This document shows positions 46,966 to 60,134 of a DNA stretch of 64,000 bases, in pieces. Both the position numbers and the translations under genes were made by a program. Location of the stretch: positions 65,273,411-65,337,410 of the forward strand of contig NC_067495.1 of assembly GCF_947179515.1 (NCBI RefSeq), written 5' to 3'. The stretch comes from Apodemus sylvaticus. Taxonomy: Eukaryota > Chordata > Mammalia > Rodentia > Muridae. The stretch's first letter is position 1; every line of letters begins with the position of its first letter. Below the pieces are notes generated by a model. That model saw only the letters and a program-made list of their open reading frames with translations, had not been told where the DNA came from and made no database searches.

Positions 46966-47215
46966 TTATAGTGGTTATTAATATAAGCTGATGGCATGGA
47001 GAAAGGCTGCTTTGAATTTTAATCCTGGATCAGTCACCAGATTAGGGACTATTTTTTTAATCATTCTTTATCTGAAACATGGAATTAAGAAGCATAATTC
47101 TTTGGGTTCTGTTGAAGGTTAGTGAGAAAACTCATATGAAGTAGTTAAAACATTACCCTAGCATATTGTAGATACTTTGATGCCAACTAATGTTTGCAGT
47201 TATCTGATACTTGAT
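46966..47215 (+). mobile_element. MIR SINE, nearly full length
   Basis: In order: 'atagtggttattaatataag', 'gaattttaatcctggatcag', 'tatctgaaacatggaattaa', 'gaaggttagtgagaaaactc' and 'ccctagcatattgtagatac'. These track the MIR consensus from the tRNA-like head through the core to the L2-like tail. Confidence 0.75.
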
Positions 47216-47496
47216 TATGGTAGTGACTATCAAATAATCCATAAAGTAAAGACATAAGCTGTACATGTTCTATGGTTGCCTAGACCCTAAGAACTGAACC
47301 ATAGCATGCTTAGTGAGGTAATTGCCTCTAAATTTTATTCTCAGTCTCAAACTGTAACATATATGGCCAACACTTGAGAGCATTCCAACACTTCAGATAT
47401 GCCATCTAGTCTTCAAGATTAAGTATATTTTCATTAATTTGGAAACTGTTTTTTTCTAGTAACCAGGTTTACATAGTTCCAATGTAAAAGCTAACT

Positions 47497-47546
<50 letters not shown>

Positions 47547-49080
47547 ACACACACCACAAATAAATGTGATGATATAAAAGGTTTTCTCAAAAACTGTTTC
47601 CCAATCCCTATTGAGCTTTCTTTCCCGCTTGATGAGAAAACCAATTGTCAAAGCTTCCTTGACCCAGCAATAGCCCCAGAGAATGAAAGATGACTGCCCC
47701 ATACTTATAAATTCATTGTCTTAGAATTGTAAATAAGAGTAACTGACCCCCTTAAGCCAGTTCAGCCATGACTATGTACTATGAGTTTCCCAAACCTGTT
47801 CAGAAGAGATCCATCAAGATTTTTAATTCAGAACTGAAGAGAAAGAAAGGGTAGGGTGAGTTACCAGAAAACATTTCAGAAGGCAAATATTTTTAATTTT
47901 ACACATGAATTCACAGCATACAGGGAATTGGTAGTCCTTGTTGATCTTAAAACCACACACTCCCAGAGGAGGAAGAGTGTTGTATGGTCTTGAAACAAAA
48001 GGGACCGTGAAAGGCAGAACTCTAATGTAGGTTGAAAGTTAAGGTTGACTTTAAAGATAAAAAACTGATTCTTATTCTAACCTCTGGATAGACAAAGCTC
48101 AAAATGGAGAGAAAGGACTGCATCAGATAGTTTCGTGTCAAAAAACCTGATCTGAAGATGGAAGGTCACTCTGTTGGCTTAGCTCAGGCTGCCTCACCTC
48201 TATGAGAATCACTAATCTGACAACAGATAGAGGACCATTGTTTTGGTTTCTAACAGTCTGTTAACATTGAATTTATGACACTTGTAGTGAATTCTAAGTG
48301 TATTTTTAGTATGTTGCCCTCCCCTAACACATTTATTTCTGATGTACTTTTGAAATGAGCTATTTTGGTTGCTTCTGTAGATCACACACAATTCCCAATA
48401 ACTAATTTTAACTTTTTCATCTGGTTCCAGGAATGAGCCAGTACCCAACAGAAAGTTGCTGTTGTTGCTTTTGGAAACTGCACTCTCTCAAAAGAAAAGG
48501 GAAGCATGCGCCTCTAATTCACCAAACCACTGGGCCTGGAGATAAAGAACTAACAGGGGCTATGGGGTTTCTGTTAAGCTTCAAACTTATTAAGCAGACT
48601 TTTAATTAGCAGACTTTTAATTGTTATTCCTTTAAAATTCATTTATTCAAAGTAGATGTAAAATGTCCAGCTTTGCAAGTGCTTTCTGATTTTTCATACA
48701 GTCAACATAGTTATCAGATAAACTAATTTTAATAAGTTAGTTGTCTCTAGAAAATAATTGATCTACTCATAAAAACATCCAAATCTACCTTTCCATGTCC
48801 AAGTTCATGTCTAAGTCACTTTGGTCTAAAAACCATTCGGTTAATCAGTTTAATTGATGACTCTATTCATTCTTAATTCAGTATAATAATGGCTGGATTC
48901 TGCCTCACAATGAATTAATTCAGTTTTAGTTTTTATCAATTGATCAATCAATCCATTCAGTCAGTAAAAATTTAATAGATTGTATTCATTCCATTGGATG
49001 AATATGTAAAAAGATGCTTAGGACAGGAAGGCACAGAGTTCTGGAAAGATGTTGACAAATTAAGTTAGAGATAAATTACT

Positions 49081-49084
<4 letters not shown>
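47216..49084. other. Unassigned stretch
   Basis: No gene or transposon recognised, apart from the CA tract below. Confidence 0.4.
47495..47554 (+). repeat. (CATA)n(CA)n microsatellite
   Basis: Four CATA units followed by a CA run. Confidence 0.95.

Positions 49085-49129
<45 letters not shown>
49085..49129 (+). repeat. (GT)n microsatellite
   Basis: Pure GT run of about 22 units, directly upstream of a B1 fragment. Confidence 0.97.
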
Positions 49130-49130
<1 letters not shown>

Positions 49131-49146
49131 ATATATGGGTGGGTGT

Positions 49147-49235
49147 TTTTGAGATGTGGCCCAAGCCCAATCCTCTTGCTTCTGTCTCACAAGTGCTGGG
49201 ATTTTATGCATGTGCCACCACACCTGGCTTTCTTG
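49147..49235 (-). mobile_element. B1 SINE fragment
   Basis: 'tttttgagatgtggcccaag' and 'cacaagtgctgggattttat', 'gtgccaccacacctggc' are reverse B1 with an internal deletion. Confidence 0.8.
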
Positions 49236-50194
49236 TATATATTAAATGTGCCAAGTTAAAGGAGACTCATACAAACCTTAAAGAACAATTTGTAAGAAAA
49301 TAAAATTGCCAATAATGGCTATTCATTAATAAAAATCATGAGTTCATGATAGCTTGTGGGGTAATTCCGGTTGTCTCTCTGACATTTTGAAATATTCCAG
49401 TTTTTAAATTCCACTACAAGAATGTTTTTCAACCAATTTATATCTTTAACAAATCATTTTGTAAGTGAATCTCAGTAACATGAATACATTGAAGAGAATT
49501 TAGTAAGAAAGCTACCACACAGGAAAATTTGACCAAAATTTCTACAGGGTAAATATACATTAAATATTTAAAAACTACACTTAAATATTAAATCCAGAAT
49601 GTGCATAGCCATTAACCTGTATGCTTCTAGTTCAAAAGTGAATATATCTCATGAGTCATAACATGGGTGTCTCCAACTTTCTTTGAATTAATTACAGAAG
49701 ATATAAAGTTGGAAACCCATGTTCAAGCAGGTGTTTTTACACCTGCGTTTTTTCTTCATCCGCTCACATGAAGACCACAGGAAATATGATACATTTCCTG
49801 AAACATTTTAAATTCTGTAGGATGTATTCTTCTCTGTGACTCATCTTGCCTCCATCCACAATGCATTACAATTTCTAATTAAGATGGCTATAATAAAATG
49901 TTGCACTTAAGGCCTTAATTTCTCAGCCCATAATACCACCAAAATGTTCTTTAGTAATTGTGAAGAAACATCTATAATCATGAATTCTCTTGAAATAAAT
50001 AAAATTGGAAATTGGTATGTTCTTTAGAATGACAAAAGAATATGGACACTTTCCTGTACATTTTTTGTCCTATTCTAAACCAAAATAATAGAATAAATCA
50101 GGAAAATACATAACTAAACATTAATTAGGCTCAATGAGAGGAGAAACCACATATTTTCATCAGGAGCCCCCCCAACACCAGAATTTCTGATGTT

Positions 50195-50269
50195 TTATAT
50201 ATATATATATACACAAATATATGTATATATATACATATATATGTGTGTGTGTGTTCATATATATATGAA
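50195..50269 (+). repeat. (TA)n/(TG)n low-complexity tract
   Basis: Alternating TA with short TACA and TG runs. Confidence 0.9.
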
Positions 50270-50895
50270 AATATTTTGAATATATGTTTAAAATAAAATA
50301 TGTTTTAAAAATAAAACATATTTTAAAAATAAATGAATTAATTCCTACAAGGCATTTAAGTCACCAGCAAACATGATGAAGGCATGTCTCATGTTCTCAA
50401 AGAATTCATAACCTAAGAATCCATAAAAGTAATTTAGTTGGTTATAAAATAAGTGCTGGCATAGACTACAGAATGGGGCCTATGAGAGTAGAAGGACAGC
50501 AGTCCATTTTGACTGGGAGCATTTAAGCCCGCTGTAAAGGGCAGTACTTATGCATCAGGTCCAGTTTTTATGCACACATTTTGTGCCAAGAACTTTTTGA
50601 CCTGGCTACTTTTACCCAGCCATTTTGATGTGGCTGAAGATAAATAAACCATCATGCTTTCGTCAATTTTATAAATTACCAAGTAATGTGTAAAACAGAT
50701 GTCCTTACCCTGGGACTTGCCCCAATGCTAGCCTTTACCAGAAGGTGAACTACAGGGTGCAGAGTACAGCTGGCATATTTATATTTTCCATTTACAAAGA
50801 ATGGTGGCCTGGGTTCCCTTACTTATCTCTAAAGTTCAACAATTCTACCCAGTATAAAAGCATATTCTCATTCTCTGAGAGTTTATGTGGATCTT

Positions 50896-50898
<3 letters not shown>

Positions 50899-50942
<44 letters not shown>

Positions 50943-50961
50943 AATATATATATATATATTC
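50899..50961 (+). repeat. (AT)n tract with palindromic end
   Basis: About 20 AT units, then a self-complementary TTGAA...TTCAA segment at 50940-50963. Confidence 0.9.
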
Positions 50962-51338
50962 AATGACTCCAAAGAAAAATGAGGTTTGAACAACATCGTA
51001 TTCTTTTGTTCTTAGTCTTGAAGTTTACAGGAAATCTTCAATTGGATTCCTCACTGCAATTTCATGCATGATGTTATAACATTCCTTTAACTGGGGATGT
51101 TCAAAAGTATGATTGACATAACCTAGAAGTCAACTGGCAGACACATATTCCTAAGTGGTACAGTGCTTGCATTTTCAAGACCCTAGGTTTGTTCTGCATC
51201 AGAGAGACAGAGAGAGAGGGTGAAGGAAGAAGGTGGGAAATAAATTAACCTGATTGATACTTTTGTTTTGTTTTGTTTTCTAACTGTAAAGGCAATAATT
51301 GTTGATATTTTTAAAACCAAGAATTTAACACAGGAGAT

Positions 51339-52090
51339 GGGCTAGAGAGATGGCTCAGTAAAATTCTTGCCATGCGAGCATGCAGACCCAAGTGCAGATC
51401 TTGAACATCAATTAAAAAGAAAAGCTGGGCATAGCAGTGCACCTGGTATCCAATTTCTGATTAAGTAGAGATAAACAGATCCTAGCTGATTTTGCGAGCT
51501 CTGTGTTCAGTGAGAGATATTGTCTCCAAAAGTTAGGTAAAGGGCTGGGGAGATAGCTCTGTGGATGATTAGCTTGCCACATAAGCATGAGGACCTGAGT
51601 TCAAATCCTGAGAACCTACATATAAGCTTTTTTTAAAAAATAATTATATGTGTATATATACAAATTACGTTATATAAATGTGGGAACATCTGTAATCACA
51701 GAACTTTTTCCAGAAGGAAGAGGTGGAGAGATGGGAATCCTTGGATGTTCAGGAGCCAGCAAACTGGATATTCACAGTAGAGAACAAGAGAAAACCTATC
51801 TCAAAACAGAAGGCAGACAATGGCATACAAAGTTGTACTCTAACCTCCACATATATGGTAAAGCACAAGCACAAACACAACCACATTCACAAACATGTAC
51901 ACATAATACACATCATACATATCACATATACCACACCATACACACACACAGACACAGGCACTTTACACCCTATTGATATACACCGGAAAATATAAGGGAC
52001 TGAAGAAGTTACATGTCGACTTCTAGCTACCTCATTCTCACATGCACACATGTGCACACATACATAAACACACATATACAAGTACCCATA
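51339..52090 (+). mobile_element. Composite SINE split by a same-family insertion
   Basis: The head at 51339 ('gggctagagagatggctcag') and body with 'aaagctgggcatagcagtgc' and 'gagagatattgtctccaaaa' stop at about 51541. The missing tail ('acatgtcgacttctagctac' plus CA-rich end) resumes at about 51985-52090. The design is a tRNA-derived head fused to a B1-like body. I cannot name the subfamily with certainty. Confidence 0.6.
51542..51984 (+). mobile_element. Inner composite SINE, same family
   Basis: Complete copy: head 'gggctggggagatagctctg', 'gcatgaggacctgagttcaa', body 'aatgtgggaacatctgtaat', 'acctatctcaaaacagaagg', 'ctctaacctccacatatatg' and a CA-rich tail at about 51880-51960. A T/AT-rich piece at about 51630-51680 sits between head and body. 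Confidence 0.6.
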
Positions 52091-52265
52091 TGCACCCCAA
52101 ACATAAAACAATAGTTTAAAAAAGTAGTAAAGGAAAAAGTAAACTTCTTTAACTGGTACTGCAGTTAGGTAGAGAAATGATGCCACAAAACAATAGTTTC
52201 AAAACAGTTATAGCTCCTGTTGATTTCTTCATAATAACAGACCCAATGTCCTGTTTTGGATTTTT

Positions 52266-52336
52266 CAGTGCTGGTCATGGAGCACAGATCCTGCTCATGC
52301 AGGACAACAGCTCTGTTACCAAGTCATAATCCCTGC
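52266..52336 (-). mobile_element. ID/B4-type SINE fragment
   Basis: 'cagtgctggtcatggagcac' and 'ctcatgcaggacaacagctc' fit a reverse ID with heavy divergence. Confidence 0.5.
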
Positions 52337-55300
52337 TTCCAGTACTAAGCTGGAAATGATAAGGGTCCAGAATAAAAGAAACTGGTTAGCTAGTGGTACA
52401 AGAGTAAGGGAAACTGTGTCATCAAATGAGGTGCCATTATGACCAACTTTGGCCTAAAGATGCACCAACTTTACAAAATGGAGATCTTAGGAAACATTTC
52501 AATATCTCGTGGAAGTGAAAGATAAAATAATGAAGAAAGAATTCAATAAAGATAAAAATTAGAAAAAATATTAAACCTGTCTATGTTTTTACATTTGTCT
52601 AAACTTTATTCTGTTACATACTATGATAAGGGGAAGGGAATTTTTTTCATTTTATCTGAAAGATAATATTCTAAATAATATATCTCCACATCCAGTTATC
52701 TTGAACTACATAGCATGTCTAGATAATGGATCTAAAGTTTCTACCCATTCCCTTGTCTCCCAATCACTGCGTACCAGGAAAACTAAACAGGAATAAGCCT
52801 GTGAACATGAATACCTGTAGAAGTAGTCCACATCCTTAGAGAATATAATCAAAGCCAAGGACTCAAGAAAAAATGAATACAAATACACACAACTTTTTGC
52901 ATGTAACTCTGGAGGTCCATAGGCTTGATGTTAAGGGCTCCTGTCTTGGTTTCCTTAGGCTCTGAACACGTTGTTTCCTTTCTTGTCTAAGCATACAGCA
53001 TCCTTAGCAGGGCATTAGCATTGTAACCTTCCAGAAACAGGTTCTGTACTTACTCTTGCTCTGTGCCTCAGATGTTATGCTGGTGGAGTGTGGATGATGA
53101 CTTAACTCAACTTGACTTGGGGTCCTTGGGAAACTGGCATGTTGCCACAACTGCTAGTCCTGTCTTGGAAGTTAATGTGCCATCTCGTGTATAACAATAA
53201 CACAGTAAAAATAACAGAACAGAATTCCCTAAACCATTTTAAAAGAACTAGCACATTAACAGGCGTGCAAAACCCGACTGGAGGTGTAGTTTTTTTCGCC
53301 TTCTTTCTACATTAATTTTTCTTCCTGATTTCAATTAGCCAAACTTGAATGGAGACATTACAGACAGTTCAACCCCACCTCAGAGCTGTGCAGACAGCTC
53401 TTGTTGCCAAGCTGTCTATCACCAAGACAACTGGGCCAATGTGCTTTGCTCTGGGTAAATAGCTCATCAGGGCCAGTTGCAGAAGGAGCCATTTTACAAT
53501 GACCTCCCATTGGATCAAAATCCGTATGCCTTGTGATCCAAAATATGTTTTGAAAGTACATGGGGTTATAAATAAGTAATCATTAATATATTCACATTCT
53601 TTGCACTGATGAAAAGTGGCTTAGCTCCAGAGGTCATTTGTTTGCCAATTGATTCAAGGGATCTAATAAGTGCAGAGTTCTTCTGTTGTGAGTCCTTGTT
53701 ATTTTTTTACTCTTTGCATCAACCCTACGTTTCTTCCAACACCATCTTGTCAATCACAAACAGTAATCAGTAATATAGCAATCTTCCTGTCTCTATTCTC
53801 TTCTCTTAAAACATTCTGAGTAAAAAGAAATGATAAAATGGGAGGTGGTTGGCATTCCTGTCTCCGACAGAGCCGTCAGCTGAGGTTATGGTTTGGACAC
53901 AGTGCCATTTAATGAAATCATACTTTTGATAAGTTCAGTACATATAAATGAATAAGAATTTTAAAAACTCAGCAGATTTAAAGAGGGTTGTTTTTCTTCT
54001 TCTTTTGTTTGTTTTGTTAATTTGGAATACAAGTTCTGAGCGTGGGGTCTTTCAGGGTCTAGCAGAGGTGGTAGAGCATTGTTCTTCCGTCCAGCCTCCA
54101 TTGGTACTGACCCACCCTGAGCAGCTTTATTGTTTTCTAGTCTCCTTGGTGGCAGGTGTCTGCTAATCAAAGGCTTAAGAAGGTGTGGGCTTTAGGAGTC
54201 AGCTCTGACTAGAAGGAAAACTTTCCATTCAGCCTTGGGCAACAATATTGGAGTTTTTTTTTTTTTTTAATGTTGTAATCAACTCTGTGCCAAGTGGGGC
54301 CCAAGCTCCCCCTACACAGCCCCAGGAATCCAAAGAAAGAAGTGTTTTCAATTCTCTTCAGAACGTCTGATCTCCCACACTGCAGACCAAATAAAAACAG
54401 TCTGGGCCAATTGTGCCTCCTCCTACCCCCATCTATTGTGGAATCCGCCTGGGAGAAACTCAGGAAAGTTGGCCTCTGGCCAGTACTGGCCTTCCATGGC
54501 AGGAGAAAATTTCCCTCACCTTCCCTCCATCAACTGCTTTTGGAGAATGAAGGGCAAGCCCCCATATAAGATATCCCATAGGAAGGGACACCGAGAAGGG
54601 CCAGGACAGAGCCTCAGATGATTTAACTGGACTAGAATGATGTGGGAAGTGCTAACCCTGAGTTGGCATCTTCTGTGTACTTGTTGGTTTTGTGTGTTAC
54701 CTTTGCTCCTAGAAAATGGACACTAGGAGGAAGAATGCATCAAGTTCCTTGAGAGTAGAACTGGCCACAGTCTGACATTCAGCACCACTGCTTGCTTCAC
54801 AACTACAGACTAAAACAACTTATTCCACATGGCAAAGCCCTTGCCCTTGTTCTCCACTGCTTCACAGTATGCCTCAGCCAAACCTGGATTGCAACCTTGG
54901 TTCTCCCATCATAGAAACATAAGGTCACTGCTAGGGACCTCCTTCAATCAGGTGGTTCAAGTCACTTCTTGGGTCCTGAGTTGTGAAAACACATAAGTTA
55001 CTGTCCACCTCATCCCCAAACCCTACCAACCTTAACAGCCCTTGACCACAGCTCCCTCTGGACATGTTTCTTAGAGGCCTCCAAATCCTAAGAAGCACAA
55101 ACAGGCCATGCAACACCAAATCCATTATAAAAGTCCAGATGACCTTGTTCAAAGCAAGAACAACTAAAACTCCAGAGTTTTCTGGCCAGGGATGCCAGTT
55201 TATACATAAATAAAGTTCGTAGTAGATTTTTCCCTAAGAATTTTACCAAGCAAACCATCTCAGGTCAAAGAGAAATACCTTGAAGAAAATGGCTCAGAGC

Positions 55301-56261
55301 TCCCCTGGATTTCAACGATGAGCTAGAGGAGACGGTGAGAAAAGCCCGAACAAGCAACTCTTGGCAACCGAAGCCTTTTTAAGACCTCAATCAACAGAAG
55401 GTTAAAGGGATAATTCTACAATTGCAGGTGCATTGGGGTGTGGCAAGGAAGAGCTGGGAGACTAAAACAGCAGCATTGGAAAGAACCCCCTGGTGACCCT
55501 TAAGATAGAATGGTCCCTACTGAAAGCTGGGGGAGGCCTATGAGGGAGAATATAGTGGAATTCGAAGCAGTATAACGTTTGGTAGAAATGCAGGCTATTT
55601 CCATTTTCAAAATATTCTAGTCTGGATTTATTAAAATAAAACTAAATTAAAAAGAACAAGGCTAAACTCAAGCTTATGTTTTTGTGTTCATGACACTAAA
55701 TAAACAGATTTCAGTGAATTCTCCCTTTTTAACTCATTGGTTGGTATTGTATAGATGCAGCCAGCATCTAATATGCTTTCAATTGTGTCTTCAGCCCTCA
55801 AGACCCTGGGGGTCTGAAATCTCAGCCAACTTTGCAATTTAATCCAAAACCCAAAGCAGTTCAGATTCCAAATAACCTGTTACCCTCTGCTAGCAAAACA
55901 TCACTGGTGGTTTGAGAAGGGCCATTTTTAATAACCCCTTTTCAGTTTCCTGGCAAGCCCCCAGCTTTACTTCAAAGTTGATTTTCCCCAGTGAGAGTAC
56001 AGCTGGAAGAATCCAGAAGTGCACTGTGCCATGCTTCCACTACCCTGGGCTTCTAAGGCCCAACTCTAGGGCACTGAAGAGGGCTGGGATTAGAAGGCAG
56101 GCAGGGGGGCTGGGCAGCCTGTGGCTCACAGGGAAATTGCCTCAGCTAGGGCCTTCCCAGAGACAAAAGAGTGCATCACCCATAACAGTGAACAACTACA
56201 AGAACTGAATCAAATTGAATTTTGGAATTGTATCACTTTGACTTATTTTTAAGTAAATTTG

Positions 56262-56279
56262 ATGATGATGATGATGATA
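56262..56279 (+). repeat. (GAT)n simple repeat
   Basis: Six GAT units. Confidence 0.9.
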
Positions 56280-56329
56280 AAAGAAACCATTGTAATTTGG
56301 GTGGTCTCTTGAGTGTCACAATTGTTTGG

Positions 56330-56378
56330 GGGTTTTTTGTTTGTTTGTTGGTTGGTTGGTTGGTTGGTTGGTTATTGT
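56330..56378 (+). repeat. (TTTG)n/(TTGG)n simple repeat
   Basis: GTTT units pass into seven GGTT units. Confidence 0.9.
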
Positions 56379-58139
56379 TTTCTCTCAGTGGCCCATTCTT
56401 TAGATGTCACACAATAAGATGCCAAGAAAATATGAAATGAGACACTGGAGGCAGGGAGCAGGCAAGGAAGCAGGACTTACAAATGAAGACAAGTGTGTAC
56501 TGAGCTAGCCTTAAACTCCAAGACAGTAGTCTTCAAGTCCCACATTTTCTCTTGTGTTTCTTGCCCAGGACTAGTGATATTGGGGCTGCCAGTAAAATGA
56601 CCACTCAGCTCAAAACGTCTCATTTAAACTCCAAGTCTTCTGAAAACAGCAGAGAAGGATTAGAGCCAAAAAGTGCTTTCTAGTACAAACACTAGTGCAC
56701 TTTTACAAGGCAGGTAAAGCCTGAAATTATGTTACTAATTAATTTTATATTTCCTCCAACTACCTAGAACCAACTACAGCCCAATATTCCCCAATTGGGA
56801 TTTTGCCAAGAATTCAGATAATGCCATTTATGGACCATGCCAACCGTTGAGGTCATGCTTTCTGTCTCAAGAGGAAAAAACATTAGGGAGGACTTCATGG
56901 AAAGTGCATGCTGGGGAGAGACAAAAGGGAGAGAGGAAAGAGACAAGAGGTAAAAATCTCTCTATAGCAACCAAGCCCAAACAGACACACAGAGCAGAGG
57001 CAGCCCAAGAGGCTTTGCAGTTGGACAACTTGGGGTTGAGCATGAAGCAAAACAGTCTAAAAGAGAGTTCACAGGGAAAGTTCAAGAAACAGCACCTTGG
57101 AGGCACAGAAGCAACCCCTCCCAAACTGTGAAGGATATCAAAAGGCCTGGTGCCTGGCATCAGGCTGCTGGCAAAGGCTCTCCTTCATGCGTGCCAGGAA
57201 TGTAAAGTACCTGCCACCTGGTTCACGCTTTGGTAATTAGAAGTGAGGTTTTGTTTTCAGCAGGAATTCAAGACCATGAGGACGAGAGAGAAGCTCCAGA
57301 ATCTGGATAGCATTTTGGATTTCATTCAGACCAATCACCCCTATCGTAGAGATGAGAAAAGCAAAGCCCCAGATGGGAAAATAGCACAGCTGAGTGTCGC
57401 TATTGCCCGGAGAAAAGGCTGGTGCCCAGCTGCCAGCGGTTCATGTTGAACATTTCATTGTTCCAAAAGAAAATGAGAGAGGCAGGACTGTAGAGATTAT
57501 TTCCTAAAGTTAAAATTTCTAATCCTGATATTGTATCATCTCTACTTCCTTTTTTTCTACTTTCTTTTTAAAGTTAAAGTCAAAATTTCTTTTCTTTCAG
57601 CAAATGATGACCCCGGAAAGTGACCATGGTTTTCGAATGTCTTCTATGTTTTGTAATATAACCAGCGGAACTAATAAATTAGAAGCTCCACGTGACACAT
57701 CAGTATTTAGGGGCAAATATTTGGCACATAAAAACAGCAGTCTAGTCCATTCCCCTGCTCCATATCACCACTCTATACAAGTTCTCATTTGAGCCTAAGT
57801 TTGGAATCCATTGAAAATGCCACCAGAGTGCTAGGCAGGGAATGGTGCCTTTGAAATAGGAAGGTTTGGCTGGGATGTTTGTGGAGGGTGAGCTAGGGAA
57901 GAGACGGAGCACTTGGAAGACTGTGGAGAACCAAGCTGCCTTGGGCTCAATCTCTCAGCCTGTTTGGTTTTGTTTTCTGTTGTTGTGTGATGACAACTTC
58001 AAATTACCATTACATCCTGCTTTAATGGCCAATATCTCTGCTCCATATAGTTATGTTTTTTATTTGGATCTGTTTTTAAATTTTCCTCACAAGGGAAAAA
58101 AGTCATCATACTCATTTTCCATGTGGTATGTTCCTTGTC

Positions 58140-58232
58140 TAGAAGTCTAGAGAGGTTATGGGACTTGCCTAAAATTACATGGTTCCTCCAGGTTCGGCTT
58201 CACTCTAGGTCTTAGTCCTTCCTCTTGTCTCC
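58140..58232 (-). mobile_element. MIR SINE fragment
   Basis: 'agagaggttatgggacttgc', 'ctaaaattacatggttcctc' resemble the reverse MIR core 'agaggttaagtgacttgcccaaggtcac'. Confidence 0.55.
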
Positions 58233-59164
58233 ATGCCTATCCCATGTATGTTAACTTAGCTCCTTAGTATGATCCATCAGCTGGATGACACTGCAATATG
58301 TGCTATCAACACTCCCTGCTCTCTTCCCTCCAAGTGCTCAGAATACAAGTCTGCATACCAGAGCCACGAAGCACCATGCTTCAGGTCACAAAAAAACTAC
58401 AGCCTTCCTGGGGGCTGTAAACATGTCTGCCCCCTGACCACCCACTGATGTGACCTGTGGGAAATTTGATCTCAAGTTGTCCCATCACTTCAGCTGTCCT
58501 GTTGCTATCACTTCCAGCCAGATAAAGACCAGACAGAGCAGGACACCTGCATGTCAAAATGCGCATCCACTATAATCATTGCTATCACATTCTCCTGATC
58601 CTTGTTGGAATGACACAACTAAAGGATATGTTAGGAATATGCTTCCTCCTAGGCACAACCTTGTACTACTCAATTAAAAGTCAATGTGATAATGGAAAGG
58701 GATTTAACTATTAATCTTAACCAAGAAGGATTTCGAAGGTAGAATGAATAATTCCAACCAAATAAACACACTCTTGCAAATCCAAAGCTTTTGAGATTCC
58801 TATTTGGAACTGTGACTGGAGTTGTTTCTAGTTTTTTGATGGCCCATATATATACATACCCATTTATGTGGAGAAGAATCACATTTTTCAGTGAATATAA
58901 AAATGGTTATCTCTCAGACTCTGGTGAAATAAAACAGGATTCAGGTGCTTTGGGTAAAACAGCCAGCTTCTCAGACTCACATGGGAAAGTTAATATGGTG
59001 GTAATGAGCCACTTAAATGCCTGTCTGCCTACGTTACAATAACATGCCCTTTCATTCCTTCCAACAGCTCTCAAAGGGCACTGTGGACAGCCATGTTTTC
59101 TGGCTATTTACTTCCCATTCCACAAGCCTACCAAAAGTAAATCCTTCCTATCTCTCCAAGTTTC

Positions 59165-59600
59165 TTTTCTCTTTAACATGCTGAGTCCCCCTGCCTCATT
59201 CCTTTTCTTTTTTTAATTGTATATTTATCATGAGTTTTCCTTCTCTTAATGCCTTTTCCATTTTTTTTCTCTATTTTCTCAATTTTTTTTCATTGTTGTT
59301 GCTAAGAATATTTCCCCTTTCTCTCTTTAGTATATTTCCTTGTTCTTTCTGTCCTATTTTTGGTAAAGTTTTTCTTGTTTAGTAGACTTGACTTTTACTC
59401 TGTTTTTCTTGGGTTTTGCTTTGTTGTTTCTTTGCCATGACCCTTCCGTATGTTTTTCACTCATTTAACTTTTGAGGATCATTTTCTTTCATTTTTCTTT
59501 GAAACTTGCTTGCTCTGTTTTTAATTTCAAATTGCTTTTTTCTATCTCCCTTCTCCATCTTCTTTTCCCCTTGCCTTTTAATATTCTCCCTAGTTACATT
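59165..59600 (+). repeat. Long T/C-rich (pyrimidine) low-complexity tract
   Basis: More than 400 bp in which the plus strand is dominated by T and C with many TTTTCT, CTTTT and TTTCC words. No tandem unit. Confidence 0.75.
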
Positions 59601-60064
59601 TTATGCCATTTATATTTGCATTTGTTTTAAAATAATTGTCTCATAATATTTTCTTGGTTAAAGAAATTAGTATACACTACATAACTAACATATCTTACAT
59701 AGCTAAGAGAATAAAACAAAAATTCAAAAGGAAAAAGTTTCCCTCATTCTCACCCTCTAAGTCTCACAATATTGCTTATCATCTACTAAACTTTACACCA
59801 TCCTTGAAAGCTATGTCCCCTTCCAGAATGACCAACAGACCCTGTGTTATAAGTGCTAAGAGAATCTACTTTTTGCAACAACTCTGATTGATTCATGAAA
59901 TTTCTGTGGAATATTAAAGTCATACTTGCATATTTAATACCTTTCTTAAATATAAGCATCCACCTTAAAATCAACCTTAGCCAGCTATGAGTAAAGGAGC
60001 TGTATCTTACACAGTCCTTTCTTAGCTATTTTTAGCTCTTAGCATCAGGAGCATGTGAGTGCCT

Positions 60065-60066
<2 letters not shown>

Positions 60067-60108
<42 letters not shown>

Positions 60109-60134
60109 ATGTCTGTGTGTGTACACGTGCCTGT
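60067..60134 (+). repeat. (GT)n microsatellite
   Basis: About 20 pure GT units followed by an imperfect GT-rich part. Confidence 0.95.

Larger units (their letters stand above)
49236..51338. other. Unassigned AT-rich stretch with TA tracts
   Basis: No gene or transposon recognised. Holds two TA-rich tracts listed separately and a perfect inverted repeat at 50295-50324 (12-bp arms, 6-nt spacer). Confidence 0.4.
52400..58130. other. Repeat-poor stretch without a recognised gene
   Basis: I find no rodent SINE or LINE and no convincing coding exon. Acceptor-like pyrimidine tracts followed by CAG occur near 57250-57261 and 57548-57600, and a 68-codon frame follows the first, but no donor or homology supports exons. 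Small simple repeats lie at 56262-56279 and 56330-56378. Confidence 0.4.

Noticed and set aside
47230..47350. A reverse ID-like SINE
   Set aside because: Only a few words match and both promoter boxes are unrecognisable.
57243..57449. A coding exon after an acceptor-like site
   Set aside because: No donor site, homology or conserved domain was found; part of it may be a MIR relic.
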